Below the pieces are notes generated by a model that saw only the letters and a list, made by a program, of their open reading frames with translations, searched no databases and had not been told where the DNA came from. Of a stretch of 64,000 nt of DNA, positions 45,030 to 59,260 are shown one piece after another. Positions within the stretch are counted from its first letter, which is position 1. Each line of letters starts with the position of its first letter. The stretch is from Henckelia pumila (taxonomy: Eukaryota > Streptophyta > Magnoliopsida > Lamiales > Gesneriaceae): NCBI RefSeq assembly GCF_033568475.1, contig NC_133122.1, positions 141,553,402 through 141,617,401 on the forward strand, given 5' to 3'. The position numbers and the translations under genes were made by a program.

Positions 45030-47499
45030 TCTGCTCGTTGCGTAAATCACGAAATAGATGTCTTATTCTGCAGACATCCTTCTCTTGTTCACCGTAGTAA
45101 TGGACAAGGTAGCAACCAAAGGTAGCACCTTCAAATATATCTTCTTCTCTTGATGTACGGGTATTTATTTCTTACTAGTTATTTATATTCATGATTGATC
45201 TCTATAGGTGGAAATTTCTGAACTTTTAAAGTTAAGATTCATCACTTGTAACTCATGGTGGTTAACTCTTTTCATCACTTATTGTTTTCTCGGAATTATC
45301 CCTGATTTATACTTGCTATTGTTGTTTATTGACACAATCAATGTGTCAAGGTAACTGAAAAATCGTCATATTATCTTATGGCTCTTTGTATACAAATAAA
45401 TGTATTGCATCTCCCCTAACTTTCAGATTGGTGGATACGATTTTCCGGTGAAATTTTTGCACGTGCATTTTCACCAGTTTGCTGCCATGTAAAGTGAGAT
45501 GAACTCAGGAATTTCAATGCAGTAGGTTTCTCTAATACTCTATTGCTGTGGACACATCAATCTTCTGTCTTCTATTAAGTTGGTCTCTCAGTATATACAT
45601 AAATATTTAATTTAAATGTGGCTTTCTATTATCATTTTTTCCTTCCACACCACCCTTGTTTGCTGTCTCTCAATGTATACATCAATATTTTTGTGCAGCA
45701 AACCTGTGTCAAGATTTAATTTCTTTGTCCATCTTAGTCTCGTGCTGATTCTTCGTATCCACGCGCAGTGCGCCACTAGACTGTCTACACATTTTCCACC
45801 TTACCTTTATTAGTCTCATTTACGTTGGACTATGCTAATGGATGTTAAGCTGCTCTTTTGGTTGCAGGCATTCATCCCTTCCGATTCTGCGGCTTGGTCT
45901 TCATGGAAATCCCTCCAAGGGTGATTGATGAAGCTTTCTCATACGCCATAAACAAGTATATGCCATTTAATAGAGTTATCTACAGTATTAAAACCCATTT
46001 AATGGAGTTGTCTACAGTACTGAAACCTATCTTGTGCTTACAATCTACTGTAGTTGTGAAAAAGAAGCCAATATCATGCACTTCAACAATTGAAGCAACG
46101 ATGAAGTCTTCATTTCGGTTAATTTTTGAAGTCTGGAACAGCATGGTTGAGTACTTCAGAGAAGCAACTGTGTCTCTACTCTCTCGAGAACATGTATGAC
46201 ATTTCTTGTTTCTTATTACTCAGAAAAATCCTGAAACACATTTCTTGGTTCATGGATTTGAAATCTGGTATCAGATTGGGTTTGTTCTTTAAGGAAAACG
46301 TAGATCTAGGATCTCGAGAGCCATCCATCCTATCGGAACCTCCGACTGCAGCATGTTGACATATGACCCAACGTATGCCCCTTTCGCCACATCATAAAAT
46401 CTTTTCGAAGTATGTAACTTGTGGAGGTTCCTCCCATGAGCTTGAATTTTTCAGAAAATTGATTTTTAAATAATATTATTGCTAGAGTTCACTAGGGAAG
46501 TGTTTTTTAACATTTGTGGCCTGCATGTAAATATTGGATATTGTATTTACTTTGCTAGCGTTGTTTGCGGGCTAGTCTGAGGCTACCCAGTATGCGTTCC
46601 AATGATAACGGCTGCTGGTTCCAGAGCATAAAAAAAATATTGAATATACCGAGGATCTGCAAGCTCGTATTGGTTTGAAGTCTTGGAAAAGTGGCTTCCG
46701 ATCTATAAGCTACCCATCTTGTTAAACAGGTCTATGTTGTAAATTATATTGAAGTTTGTTGGGATATTATGGAACGCAACATTCGATCATCATAAGTTGT
46801 GTCATCTGGACGTGACATTTTTGGTCTGCAAAAAACGCGAAATATCCAAGTCTTAAATATATATACTTTCATCATAAAATCGCATGACAAGGATTGACTA
46901 TTATATTTTTAAGCCAAATTGGCTAAAAAATTTAAATCTAACAGACATTAGCTTGGTCTGAAATCCAATTTTCACATCTGGATGTGTCAAAATGGCCTAG
47001 TGAGATGTTGGTCTACAACCTGCTGCAACGCACCATTCCCGACCCTTCTTTTTGGCGGGTTGAGAAAACACTTAACTCAATCCACCTATTTTCGATGACG
47101 GGACTGACCAATCCGACGGATTTATGTGTAAATTGACGGATTGGGCGGGCAGACTATCAACTCACCATTAGGTGGGGCGGCCCGTTATTTGGTGGGTTAG
47201 TAAATTGGCAGCTTAACTCACATATGTTTGTGTAATAAACGTTCTACTAAATGAAAAATTAAAATAATCAATAATTGATTTTAATACTTAACGTGAATCC
47301 ATATGAATCCCAAAAAATACCCAAATTAGCCGGCTCTTCTTCTTCCTCCATTTCTGAACCGGCAAACCCTAAATCATCTCCTTCTTCGTGCTTGTACCAG
47401 TAGATGGTGGTGGTTGAAAATTTTGATTGCTCTGGTTTGATCTCCATATGAATTGAATTCGACCAGTTATTCTACTATTGGATCAATCGGCGGCCTCAG
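45030..47499. other. Spacer after the PPR gene; repeat-like stretch at 46980-47225; thioredoxin-like gene leader
   Basis: The first kilobase may hold PPR 3' untranslated sequence. A 113-codon frame at 45858-46199 is not recognised. At 46980-47225 a GC-richer stretch has GGCGGGTTGAG, GGATTGGGCGGGCAG and GGTGGGGCGGCCCG, a style seen in dispersed plant repeats. A leader with CTTCTTCTTCCTCC begins at about 47330. Confidence 0.4.
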
Positions 47500-47642
47500 G
47501 TGTTCTCATTTTTTTTTCCCAATTTTGGATGGTCTTATCGCAACTTCACAGCAATGCATCTGATATCCTGAGACTGTTATTTTGTTTTTCTTTCTTTTTT
47601 TTTTTCAAATAAAAAATTGGAGTCTTGTCCGAATATCTGCAG
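47500..47642 (+). other. Probable 5' leader intron of the thioredoxin-like gene
   Basis: CCTCAG|GTGTTC gives a donor at 47500, and a T-rich tract with ATATCTGCAG gives an acceptor ending at 47642, one base before the start codon ATG at 47644. The intron is 143 nt. Confidence 0.55.
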
Positions 47643-47643
47643 A

Positions 47644-49292
47644 ATGGAAGAGACAACGTTGTTTCAGAAGATGATGCTTAGTCTCCGTTCAACCTGCAAG
47701 TACGCGATTTTCTTGGAAAATTTAATTTCTCTGCATTCTTATCTTTGAAATGGCTTAACTTTTGATTAGTTTGGTGCTGTCTTCAAAGTTTACCAGGTCA
47801 CTAGTTTGAAGTATATCTAGAATCTAGTTCATCTGTGAGATCTTTTGTGGTGTTTTTATGACGAAAATGTTGGCATCTTACGAGCATATTGGTTCTTATT
47901 GCAATATACAGATATTGCATGCTGGTGAATTCTTGCATATCATCGTTTAATTTTGTTTTAACTCACCGGGTTTCTCTATATATTATCTTCTTAGACGTTG
48001 TTGAATCTGGTTCCACTAGCGGCCACTGGCCAGTACAAATTTTTAAGATTAGTTACATTAGCATTTAGATATTTATAATTCTGGCGCAACAAACTCCTCC
48101 GAACTAGTATCACCCGAGATCGTTTCATGAGGCCCCACAGCATGTCGCTCATTTTACAATGAGATGCAATTGATATGTTAATTCTAAAATTATGCCATGT
48201 ATGTGCATTCTCTTGTTGGTTTATGATTCACTTTTATCACATTCTATTGCAAATCATTCAAATTGTAGGTACTACACTGGCTTTCCGAAGGACCTTGGAC
48301 CATCAAGAGTCATCCACTTTACTTCAGAACGCGACTTTGTTCAACTTCTTCATCATGGTCATCCCATGGTGGTTGCATTTACGATCAAGTAATTTGCAAA
48401 CTCTTATCGTCATTATTTTTTCACTTCGTTCTACAATAAATTATGTGTTGTTTCACAAGACATTTAAGTTTTTACCGCTGCAGGTGTAACTTAACGAAAC
48501 GTCTTGACAAAGTACTGGAAGAAGCTGCAGCTGAGTTCCATCCGCACGTTAAATTTATGCGTGTATGTTAGTTACCACTTGCATATACCACATATTAGAA
48601 CCTGTATCAAAAAGCAGTTCTGGTTACTCCTTGTATAGCAGAAATTCGTTCATTGTTAATATCCTGATTTTTGGTTCTTGTGCTGGTCTTTTATAGGTTG
48701 AGTGCCCGAAATATCCTGGGTTTTGCTTAACACGAGAGAAGACCGAGTATCCATTCATAGAGATATTTCACAGCCCAGAACAGGTAAATTTATCTTTTCA
48801 CGGTACATTTTGCTGTCTAATTCCGAGCCTAATGAGTGAGAGGTATTGCTACACAGGCAGCTAATCAAGGAAAGGTTGTCGATCCAAATACAACAAAATA
48901 CTCCGTCAAAGTTTTGCCAGTAAGCCATCTGAACTTATCATGCATATGAATGATTAGATAGTGATAGCTAGGGAACTAGGCATGTTATCAGACCAAATCC
49001 AAACAGGATTAAACAATTTTTGGGTTAGAACATAATGGAACCGGATAGATCCAAAATCGTCTGATTAGTATCACCATAATTGTTGTCCAGTAACATACCT
49101 AGTTGTGGCCCGTGTCTCTTTCTTTTTTGGGAGATATTTCCAGGTTAAGTGATCTCTTGTTATGAATCTTTATTTATAAAATGACGATGATTTTTCGTCG
49201 GTTTACTTTGGCAGTTCAATTACGACCTCAGTCCGTACGGGTTCAGAGAATTTTTCAAGCGCCATGGGATTCAATCATCTGATCCCAAGTGA
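47644..49292 (+). CDS. Thioredoxin-fold protein without a CXXC active site
   Basis: Six exons (47644-47699, 48269-48388, 48484-48562, 48697-48783, 48857-48919, 49215-49292) join in frame to 160 aa. The domain pattern is thioredoxin-like: SRVIHFTSERDFVQLL, then the strand VVAFTIKCN, a helix, HVKFMRVECPKYPGFCL, and the cis-proline strand YPFIEIFHSP. Where thioredoxins have WCGPC, this protein has TIKCNLTK with a single Cys (C60), so it cannot work as an ordinary dithiol reductase. The two later Cys flank KYPGF. The C-terminal block PYGFREFFKRHGI is distinctive. I recall near-identical uncharacterised thioredoxin-superfamily proteins in other eudicots. There is no signal peptide, so it is probably cytosolic or peripheral. 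The role is unknown. Confidence 0.9.
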
Positions 49293-50244
49293 GAAATTGT
49301 GTAAGTGTCGGTGTAGCCTTTTTTCAGAACCAAGTGTTTTGAAATTTTGATGTGTAGAATTTCAATTTAAATGGAGAAAATAAATTGTGGAAATTATAGA
49401 TGAAAATACAATTGAACTTTCTAATTATCACGTTCAGTTTTAAGCATGGTTTAGATGTGAATATAAAACTGTATTAAATAGATCGTAACCATATTGATAC
49501 AATAATACACACGCACATGGCATTTGCATTGATCCTATGATTGTAAACAAATTTAAAATCAATTTCCGGATCAAATTTCTGCGCCCAACCCAAAAATTGA
49601 TTCCATCTTTCGATAAACAATGTTCCTTGACAGAATCGTTCAAATGCATGCCACAAACAAATTCATTGTAAATAATTATATAGGGTCAATTATTTAATTC
49701 ATATTATCACCTCTTTTTTCCCTTGGTGCAAATGTTTCTAAAAACTCAATTCGAAAGCAACACAATGGACAAACTGGGAAGCCAAATTCAGTGTACGTTT
49801 GCAGAACTAAACAATAAAGGAAGCAAATAAATAAGTTAAGTGTCTGTAAATAACACTTTAATCAAGAAGAAACTGATGCATCAAAATTTAATTAAAATTA
49901 AGCGAACCAAATTTTTTTTAAAAATGCTGGCTGTTTTTGCAACACTATAATCAAATTCTACAATGATCATTCTAACAGCGCAGCTGTATGTCCCCATAAC
50001 TCTTTCGAGTCCCAAAATCAGAATGTAAACAAAGGGGGAAAATAAGACATCATCAATCAAATTAAATAATGTTCCCAGGCAAAGTCCGCCTTTTCTTCGC
50101 CTTCAGTCTTTGCAAGTTGCCTTTCCATGAAGAAATATAAGCCTTGGGTGGAGCATGCGAGGCAAGGATCTTTACAAACATCAGAAGCTACACGATATAT
50201 GGAGGCGAAGGGGATCCAATACAACATTTGAATCGACCAAAGAA
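49293..50244. other. Convergent 3' region between the thioredoxin-like and GT14 genes
   Basis: About 950 bp shared by the 3' ends of two genes facing each other. AT-rich, with several candidate poly(A) words on both strands. No other gene is seen. Confidence 0.45.
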
Positions 50245-53200
50245 TCAGTGTTTGAGCGGTCTAATAGATGTGTAATTAGGGAACAGTTGCATCAAATTGT
50301 TAAGAGTTTCAGGTAAAAATTTCCTTGCAAATAAATAGCACGGCTGTTGATCTCCATGAAAAGCACAAGGTCTGACCTGAACTTCTTTCTGCAGTAGATC
50401 AGAGGAGTTTTCATTAGAATATTGACACTGCACAACCGATTAAGGAGCCAGAAGACAGCGGCAGGGAGCGAAACTATAACTTGAAAAATTTGACGGGTGA
50501 ATTATAATTTATGCATAAATAATACATGATTTATATGATAATCTAAGAGCGAAACTACCCCTGTTAGCCTCCTTCTGGATCCATCACATAAGAAAAACTT
50601 TGATAAAATTCAGCTGAACCATACTAACCTTTTCGTCGCTTGTGACATGGACACTGTCAACGATAGACTGCAAAAACAAAATTGGAAGTCGCAGATCGTA
50701 ATATTAGTCAACTCAGAGATAAGAAATCGACATAAGAAGAAATATTTGTGCTCCAGGCTAAAACTGTCTGATCCAAATTAAGTTCAGTAGAAAAGTCATA
50801 GCCCATGAAAAGTTTTTTAGATGGCCAAGACGATAGTATAGTCCATATATACTTGAACATAATTCTATAAGGATCCTTTAAAGTATGTGTATCATAACAC
50901 GTGTGTACAACAAGTACGAAAATAATTGAGCGAGGCATAGGGAAGCTATGGCTACAGTTGGATGCAAAGCTCCAAAAAGAAGAGAGCCATACGGTGATGT
51001 TTCTAATTAGCTCAATGGAAATATCTTGCGCTTCATATGATTTCGGATGCCACTTCCCTTCGGACCAATCCACATGTGTTACTGACCAATTGGAGATCCC
51101 TGCAGGATCAAGCATCTAAAAAGAGAGGAAAAAACTAGTTAAACAGATGAAAGAATGGAGGGAAAAGATAGAGAAACATATTAGAAACTAAAAATAGAAA
51201 ATAGGAGTCTCACATAGAAAAATGTTGGTAAATAGTGTTCGTCAGAGTAGCAGTTGCGGGCCCCCTCCATTCCCGGCTGTTCAATAAACGGAAACGGATC
51301 CCGTTAGCAAATTTCTAATTCACTATATAACAATGGACAAAAGCAAAAGAAAGAAATTAATACAATTCAAAATTGGATAAACAATCTAAAAACAAAAGTT
51401 CCTGGTAGCAGTGAGAAAGAACAAAACACGTAAAGATGCATGAGCTGAGCGATCCACATATCTCCTTCACTGAATGAAATAATGATAGGTGATAGGAATA
51501 CATGTGCGTTTCAGGGAAGCAAGTGATAGGCTTTGTTGTTTGGTATATTAAATCTTTTAATGCAGAGTGGCATATAATTAGCCAAGCTTCTTTAATTATA
51601 GCATGCCCATGAGTATAGCCAAAGTGCGCAAAACCACAAGTAAATCACGAGCAAACAACTGATCAAGCATACTAAGGTCATGTCTTATCCAAAGCTGGTA
51701 TGTGTTCAGCTGCATGCGCATCTTCAAACTTATATTGTGAAAACAATAACATGAATAGGCAAGTTAATTTCCAAGCTTTTAACAAGAAGAAACCATCTTC
51801 ACCTCCTCCTAGGCTTAACATTGACCAAAATTCCATATTCACAACAATTTATAGTTTATATCTTTTGTTCTAGAGAAATGTCACTTCCATTCAAGTAACA
51901 TTTAATGCTGAAACATCTACTTTTTAATGTGAATGCTTTCATAAGTTGATTATTTTTCCATTGTCTCCTACAAGTATTTTCGTGGAATTCCAGCTTTAGT
52001 GAGAATACTTGGTAATCCTTAAGCCACCACATCGTAAATTATAGTTTGCTCATGATATGTTAATCGGAGAAGAGTAATGAGTATGAACAACTCATCCATG
52101 CCCTTGCAATGGAAAGCAACCCAAAAATGTGTACATACATCATCAATCAAAATTGTGATGGGTTAAAATTGAAGTTTTAAATTGCAAGAAAAAAATTGAA
52201 CGAACCCTGCAGTAATCCCTGAATTTTGTGTAGTAGAGACTGTCAGCCATAACGATAATAGCATGCTGCCGCTTCATCGTGAACCACTGAATAGTACCAC
52301 CAAAGAAAAGCATTATTACGAAACAAATTAAAGAGATTGAGAGCAGGGTGTTAATCGATGAAAAAGAAACCTGAAACATTATAATAATTATACTTGTATA
52401 CAACAGGGAGCTTGCTCCACTTATTCCCCAATGTTCTTATACTAAAAATTTAGAGCCACACCTGTGCACCCTTTCGAAAGTGTTTCTTCTCAACTTCAGG
52501 TAACATATGTTCAATGTACCTGCCACTTCCATGAGGACCAGGATCCTCAAAGCTGCAGAAAACAAGGCATGTGCTTATGGATCATATCACAGGATGCTAG
52601 CTTAGCAGCATAGCGGAGTTGAGACTCATATGCAAAATTTTTGGAAGCATAATCACATACATGAAATAAACTGTAGTTACACATTAATTTTTGTTTTAGA
52701 TCTGCTTGATGATCAAGCAGGTCATCTCAGACCAAGAAAATGCATAGGTGATAAATTTCCAAAAGAAAAGAACACAAGAATGCTCTGCCAATTATTGCTC
52801 TTCTTTGGCAATATTTCTCGCCACAAGAATGAAAATTACTAAGAAAAATGAACACACATGACGCAACCATCAGAGAGAGGAAAATTGGAATTGTTACACA
52901 AATAAGTTGAATGTTTAATTGATCAGTCATAAGTGTAGTGTTCTTCTTATAGTTTATGGACATACATGTTTTTAGGAAATCTTATCGATTGACTTTGTAA
53001 TGACTTGGTAAGCTCATTACAACAATTACTTCGACCAAAACCTAAATTCTTGCTTTGTTTGCACTGTAAGGTTAAAATTTTGAAAAACAAGAAGCCTAAT
53101 CTGTTCAATCTAATGTTATGCTTCAGTTCTTCATCAGTTATTATTATGTAGCTGGTACTTGAGCTACAAATTTAGACAAAATCCTTGAGCATATCCTACA

Positions 53201-54220
53201 TACCTCGCAAGGGTAAAATGTTGTTGATGATGAATTGATGATAAGACGAAAATGTAAAAATAGAAAATAGCTGACTTACCTATCTATGAAGCTAATGTTG
53301 GCGTACATGAGATAGTTGGACACATAATCAAAATCATGAAGGGGTACACAACTGCAGTGAAGAAATTCTGAATCAGTACAAATTTATGTACTTCAGTCTC
53401 AAGTTTCTAACAAAATATTTTACTCTACAACCTGTCAGAGAGTAACACAAAGTGCTGGTTGTCTTGGTCTTTCAGTGCATTTGCTAAAAGCCGCCTTTCT
53501 GCATCAACCATAGAAATTTTTCCCCATTCTACCTGAAATCGTGAACCATCAACCAAAAGCACTAGTTTAGGCATAAACAACAATTCTCCATCAAAAGTGG
53601 CATTTTGAATTGGAACAATGCTTCAAGATAAGCATAGAGAAGGTAATGATTTGGTTTCTGGTCCTTAGACCATGCCGGCAAATGTAGTGATAGTTGATCA
53701 GTTCATTGCTTTATGTTAGGGTGCATTGAGGGGAAAAAATTGCCATTTTATGAAATGTAACAAAATTTCAGTGTCCAAAAAAGGAGAACATATGTCCAAT
53801 TGGCAAAAGAGGACATAGCAAACAGTGTGACGAATAATTTAACAAGGAAAATAAACTTTATTATTTCTTGTAACTCAAGATTTGGGAAGGACTATTGTAG
53901 TTACAAATGAAAGAACTGTAACAAACAAGTTACTTGGAAGTTGGACCACCACAAATCGTGCAACACCAATGAGTGATGTGATGATATTTTTAAATCTGTA
54001 AAATATAACATGTTCGGAGCATATCTAGAACGTAAATTCCAAAAAGCATAGATTTCAGTAGGAACTGAAGTGTTTTGTACATGTTTACAAGAGATTTTGA
54101 ACTTTTTTGCAAACTTTGAGAATCTTTGAATTCTTAAAGAAGCATTGAACACAGACTTGGAGCCTTAGAATGTGTGAAACCATACATGAAGAAATACATC
54201 TCTTTCCACCTCTCCCTCAA

Positions 54221-54251
<31 letters not shown>

Positions 54252-57200
54252 TTAAATATTAACACCACAACAATGTTGACATTTATATTTGAAAAGTAAA
54301 AGCCACGCAAAAACCTTACACTTTTCACAGCAACATGATCTGAAACTTCATTTGCTCGCATAAAATCAACGTTTCACACTATGTGCAAGCAGTGTTCTAA
54401 AAAACATGGATTAAAAACAACACATGAAGAAAAAACTTTGTTTTGGACAAACCAGAGAAAATCGGTTGACTGTGTTAAGCGCGAAAAAACACAAGCCCTC
54501 TAGATAAAATTTTAAAGTTAATTTTTATTTTAACTTTTAACATTTAAATAATAAATACCCAAACTACTATATTATATGGTTTCTAATTGCAATTTTCATC
54601 GCAAACGGTGTCCTCATATTTGGTTATCTACTTCTCTATTATTGTATACAATTTTTAGCAAATTTGGTACCTACCCATTCATGTGTTGATGGTTAATTCA
54701 TAACCATGAACTTTGATTTTTTTATTGTTTAATATTACCCTTGATAGTAAGAAAGCTTCAGAGATTTATAGTTTATTCTTAAATTTTGTATGTTTATGTA
54801 TTATTTGCTCTATTGATTGACTTGATATAATAAGATTATGGTAAAAACTTAAAGGCTTTTCATGTTTAATCTCTTACTAAATTCACTTAAGTTTGGTGAA
54901 GTTTAAAGTTTGACATTGACGCTTCGTCATGTTTCATGCCTTCTACAATCTTGTATACAAGCACAAGCCACAAACATGTATGGTTTTTCAATTTCATCGA
55001 ACATGTATGCGTAAAGATATGAAAACCAACCTCGCCACTGCGTATTTCCCGATTAACAAAATAACGACTAAAATGCAAAGGTTTATCCTTGGAGGCGTGC
55101 ACATACACAGAGAATCTACCTTCATGGCCCTGGCAATAAAGGGAAGTAGCAAAATTTTAAATAAAAAATGTCCAAATTGAACAATAACAAATTGTCATAT
55201 CATTGAATGGTGTGAACATAAGACAACCAAAACATAATAAATGAATAGAATGTTCAAGCTTATTCACCTAAAAGATTTTACCAGATTCATCACTTTTGAA
55301 TAAGCTTTTACTGGTTTCACTATTGTGGATGAAGGGCTTGCAAAGTAAATTTTTAGTTAACCTACAGAATAATCAAGAAATGGTTTCTTGCCTATCAACA
55401 TATCATAATTCACGTTATTTCCTTTTCAAATTTGATGCACCTAAAAAATATCTCTTTCCTTACCTTCTTACTTTTAATAATAAAGTCAGCATTTGCATGG
55501 TCCAGCTGGAGTCATGACATTTGTTTTTATTCCACTAAATGTCAAGGTATACATGTATTATAGAAACATACTCTATTTCAAACCTAGGATTTAGACTTGC
55601 TAGCCTCTAAACAAAAAATCTGGAACTAAATGCAGTGAGTTACTGGCCCTCATGGTTTTAAACAACTATTTTAATACACAATGGTATAAATGATTCACTA
55701 TTTAAATAAAAGATCTTTTGCAGGACGTTTTCCGTTTTTGTATCAATTACTCATTGGTACATTATAATGCTAAAGTTTTATATATGAAAAGTAATGCACA
55801 AGAGGGGTTCCATCTGAACTCGGGAACAGGATCACCGGAAAAACTCAAGATCATCATGAAATAGTTAAGAGGGAATGAGTAAGCGGGCACTCAAAATATT
55901 AGTTAAAGGCATTATTTATCAAGATAACACTCTTTCCAAAATTAATATTCTTTACAAGTGAAAATCGTGGTAAAATTCACTGTTAAAAAGAAGAAAGATA
56001 AAGATGAATAAGTCTGAAGTCGTGTGGATCCCTCCTGTTTCAGAAGTCTGCAAGGCAATAAGAATTATTGCCAAACAAATGCAGCTAAAAACATTTTGCC
56101 AAATGCCATCGTGTCAAGTTCTAGTTCTATCACCTTCCAAATTTTAGACACTGTTGCATTTTATCAACAGGTGGATGTCCGGATGATAGTTTAGCTTCCA
56201 AAGTTGCCAAAACAACTCTTCTTATATCTTCACAGAAACTTATTCCATTTTGGGGAAGGTAATACTATAGCCAAAGAAACATTATTTTGAAAACAAAATC
56301 TGTTCAATGGATATGAATTTGGATTGAAATCGCTCAAACATTTCACAAGTAGAACGAAATCTCTGACTGAAATCCTTAAATAGTTCACAAATTTTCTCAT
56401 TATAAAGAACATAGGTACAGCAGAGTGCAAAAGAAAATGAAAAGTTTCTTCAACAGGTTGCAAAGGCTTACACTCAATATGACATTTATGAACATTGTTC
56501 AAACGTTGCATAGCAGTATTCCATTATAATAATACATAATTTTCCTCAATACAGTGGTACCAACATCATAAGATTGGTTTGACTATTTTTGAACGCTCAA
56601 ATTCGAAAAAGACATTCAAAGTGATGAGAACACAAGAAAAAGGACTAAATGACGACCTATTTGCTACTGTTCATTGATATTAAAAAGTCTTAATCCTATC
56701 CTTATGAATTGGAGAACAGTATGGCACTTCTATGTCCTTTACTTGTATTATTTCTATTCAATTTGTTTGTTGGATTTCTAGGCATTCCTTTTAATCGAGA
56801 AGGACGAGTTTGGATATTTTAACCAAATGGTTAGCACCATCTATCAACTTTTTACATAAAAAGGCAAACAATATAATATTTGAATAGATTAATATAAATT
56901 TTTGGAAGATGTGATATGAGCCAAAAACTGAAGCTAAAGGAACAAGGGTGGTGCTCCTCAGGTGAGGAGAGCTATCCTATCTAACTCCAGCAAAATTAAC
57001 AAGTATTATATGAGTTTTCAGCTTTTTAATTGAATAATCGGCATGATTTGAAACAGCATAGCACTGATACAGCTACATATTTGAGTTGATTTCACTCTGC
57101 CATATAATCCCACTTTTAGGCATGCATTTGGCATGCTTTCACCAACCATTACATAGATGAAGCTAACGATTAAAAATAACTTTATTCAATTCATATATAG

Positions 57201-57956
57201 CAACAGTTTTGAACCCCTGACATAAAAACCAGATAATTGCACACACTAGCATGAATTAAGCAAATTGATGGATCTTCACATAAGCTACTCAATCATTTTG
57301 TTGTTTTCAGAAATTAAAATGCGGCAGATAAGAAATCCTATGTATCTAAACAAGTTTCTGACTTTTGCGTATTCAAAATGAAAGGTCTCAATGCAGCTCA
57401 ACATGGACACGTATCCCATTGGCAGAAATGTTCAAATGCTTATTGCATCTAAGCTTGACACAAACATAACTACAAAAAGACACACTTCGTGCAAAACTAA
57501 ACACGGAAAATTACGAATGCCGCAAATGATAAATCAAGACCAATATCTTAACATTAATTAAAAATAAAATACCTGGAAAAATTTATCCCATAGCTTCTCA
57601 AAAGGTAATGCACCTGGTGTAAGAAACATGAATGCAATTTTTGGATTCAGTGATACGGTAAGTGGAACATTAAGAATGTCTCTGATAACAACACGTGAAG
57701 CTATTTCATCATCAGTGAGTTCCCTTGCAGGAGCAGGTGGGAGCCATTTTTCTAATGCCTTGCAACCACGGGATGAGAATATATAACATGCTGCAGCACT
57801 TCGAGGTGGATAAACATAGGCACAAACTAAGAAAAAACTGACAAAAGAAACCAGGACAATAATCCATGTTGGCTTTTTCAAATGACCGCGCTGGCGGGGC
57901 CCCGGCAATAGATGCATGCCAGTCATGCCTAGACGCCATGCCTTAGCTGACTTCAT
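50245..57956 (-). CDS. GT14 core-2/I-branching (BC10-like) glycosyltransferase
   Basis: A type II Golgi membrane protein of the plant family formerly called DUF266. Rice BC10 of this family affects cell-wall cellulose and arabinogalactan proteins. Ten exons on the minus strand (57956-57573, 55129-55031, 53532-53432, 53351-53280, 52552-52462, 52286-52206, 51276-51214, 51115-50993, 50667-50629, 50388-50245) join in frame to 398 aa. Upstream acceptor use for the last exon (from 50427) gives 411 aa. One membrane segment (about 30-48, [18 protein letters not shown]) follows a basic cytosolic tail. Conserved blocks follow: [73 protein letters not shown] and PCYLFARKF. Intron 1 is 2.4 kb. The exact sugar donor and acceptor are not known for most members. 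Confidence 0.93.
54221..54245. repeat. (AT)n microsatellite in a GT14 intron
   Basis: A run of about 12 AT units lies in the 1.5 kb intron between exons 2 and 3. Confidence 0.9.
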
Positions 57957-59260
57957 CTAGGAATGTTGCATCACAGGCCAATCCCAACAATATTTTATAT
58001 TGCTCCACTCTAGAAGTCCAAAATGCACCAGTGTAATCTTAACTTATCTTCCTAAAGCAAACTCTGAAACTTTGTGTTCAGAAAGAATCTGAAGCTGCTG
58101 AGAAGACAGATGTACTCAAATGATATCCTGTTGCACGAGGATTGAAGATCAACAATTTCGTTAGCTTTAATGCAGACACGAACAGTCCCTCAAAGTCAAT
58201 GGCATTGATCCATCTTGGTGATGAAAAAACATTGCCGTATGGGATATAGGGCACAATTGCTAAATTGCATGCTGCTGCTATTAGTCACCAACAAGAAGGA
58301 AAAAGTATTCTTACTCACGTTTGAATAAACAACTTTGCAATGATCCAAAAAGTTTCTAATTTACTTCAAAACAGGAATTTACAGTTCAAATATGCAACAA
58401 AATGTTATGATTTCCTCCCGGAAAAAAAGTAAAAGAAAAAGAAAGACACCCCATCATTAAGACTTCGGATGCCTTTAGCCAAAAAAAATGGTCTACAAAA
58501 TTTCCAATCCTCGTGAGCGACAGATCAGAATGTACCAAAATCATCAGTATGAGAAAAGGACGGGAATTGAACATTCTTTTGTATGATGCCTAAACATCAT
58601 ATTCCCAGCACTTTAGAGACCAGTGAGGATCACTAAAAATTGAAATCAAATACTGCAGAATAATACGAAATTAATGGTAGATTCAATTTCCTACGCCGCC
58701 CCAACTATGAAGACCCTAAAAATTCCTAAATGAAAAAAAAAAAAAAAAGAATAAAAGAGTTCGATGAAGAAAAGTTAACACCAAAAAGTCAAAGCAAACC
58801 CAACTGAATCAAACCCAAGAATTGCAGACCACTTGGAATAAGAACCCAAGTCCATGCACACGCACAACACACTACAAAAGATTTATAAAACAAAACAAAC
58901 TTTACACTTTTTACATTTAAGCTCGCCCATACGCATACACATTGGCATACAAACACAAAAAGCACGTCATAAACACGTAGACGTGCGTAAATGTATCATC
59001 CGCAGCAGCATTAAATGAACCCCTCCCCCCTTCCCACCAAAAATCAATTACAATAACAAGACAAACCAATAGCATCCACACCGTCAAATCCGCGTGCGCA
59101 TAAACACAAACCCATCTAAAAAACACGCTTTTTCATGCCGAAATCAATGAGCAATACCTGGATTGATTGACCACTAAACAGAGCTGGAACGGAGATCTGG
59201 CAGCACAACCTTGAAGACCAAACGATCTGTCTATACGTATACGTCTGTATGTATATATAA
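57957..59260 (-). promoter_or_regulatory. Probable GT14 leader exon, leader intron and TATA box
   Basis: On the minus strand, CAATCCAG|GTATTG gives a strong donor after 59158, and ATTCCTAG directly before the ATG at 57956 gives an acceptor, so a leader intron of about 1.2 kb is likely. A TATATATA run at 59252-59258 (minus strand) is a plausible TATA box, with a start near 59225. Within the intron is a 16-A run at about 58734-58749. Confidence 0.45.

Noticed and set aside
45858-46199. 113-codon frame after the PPR gene
   Set aside because: No recognisable motif or homologue recalled, and composition is like untranslated sequence. It is kept only as part of the spacer.
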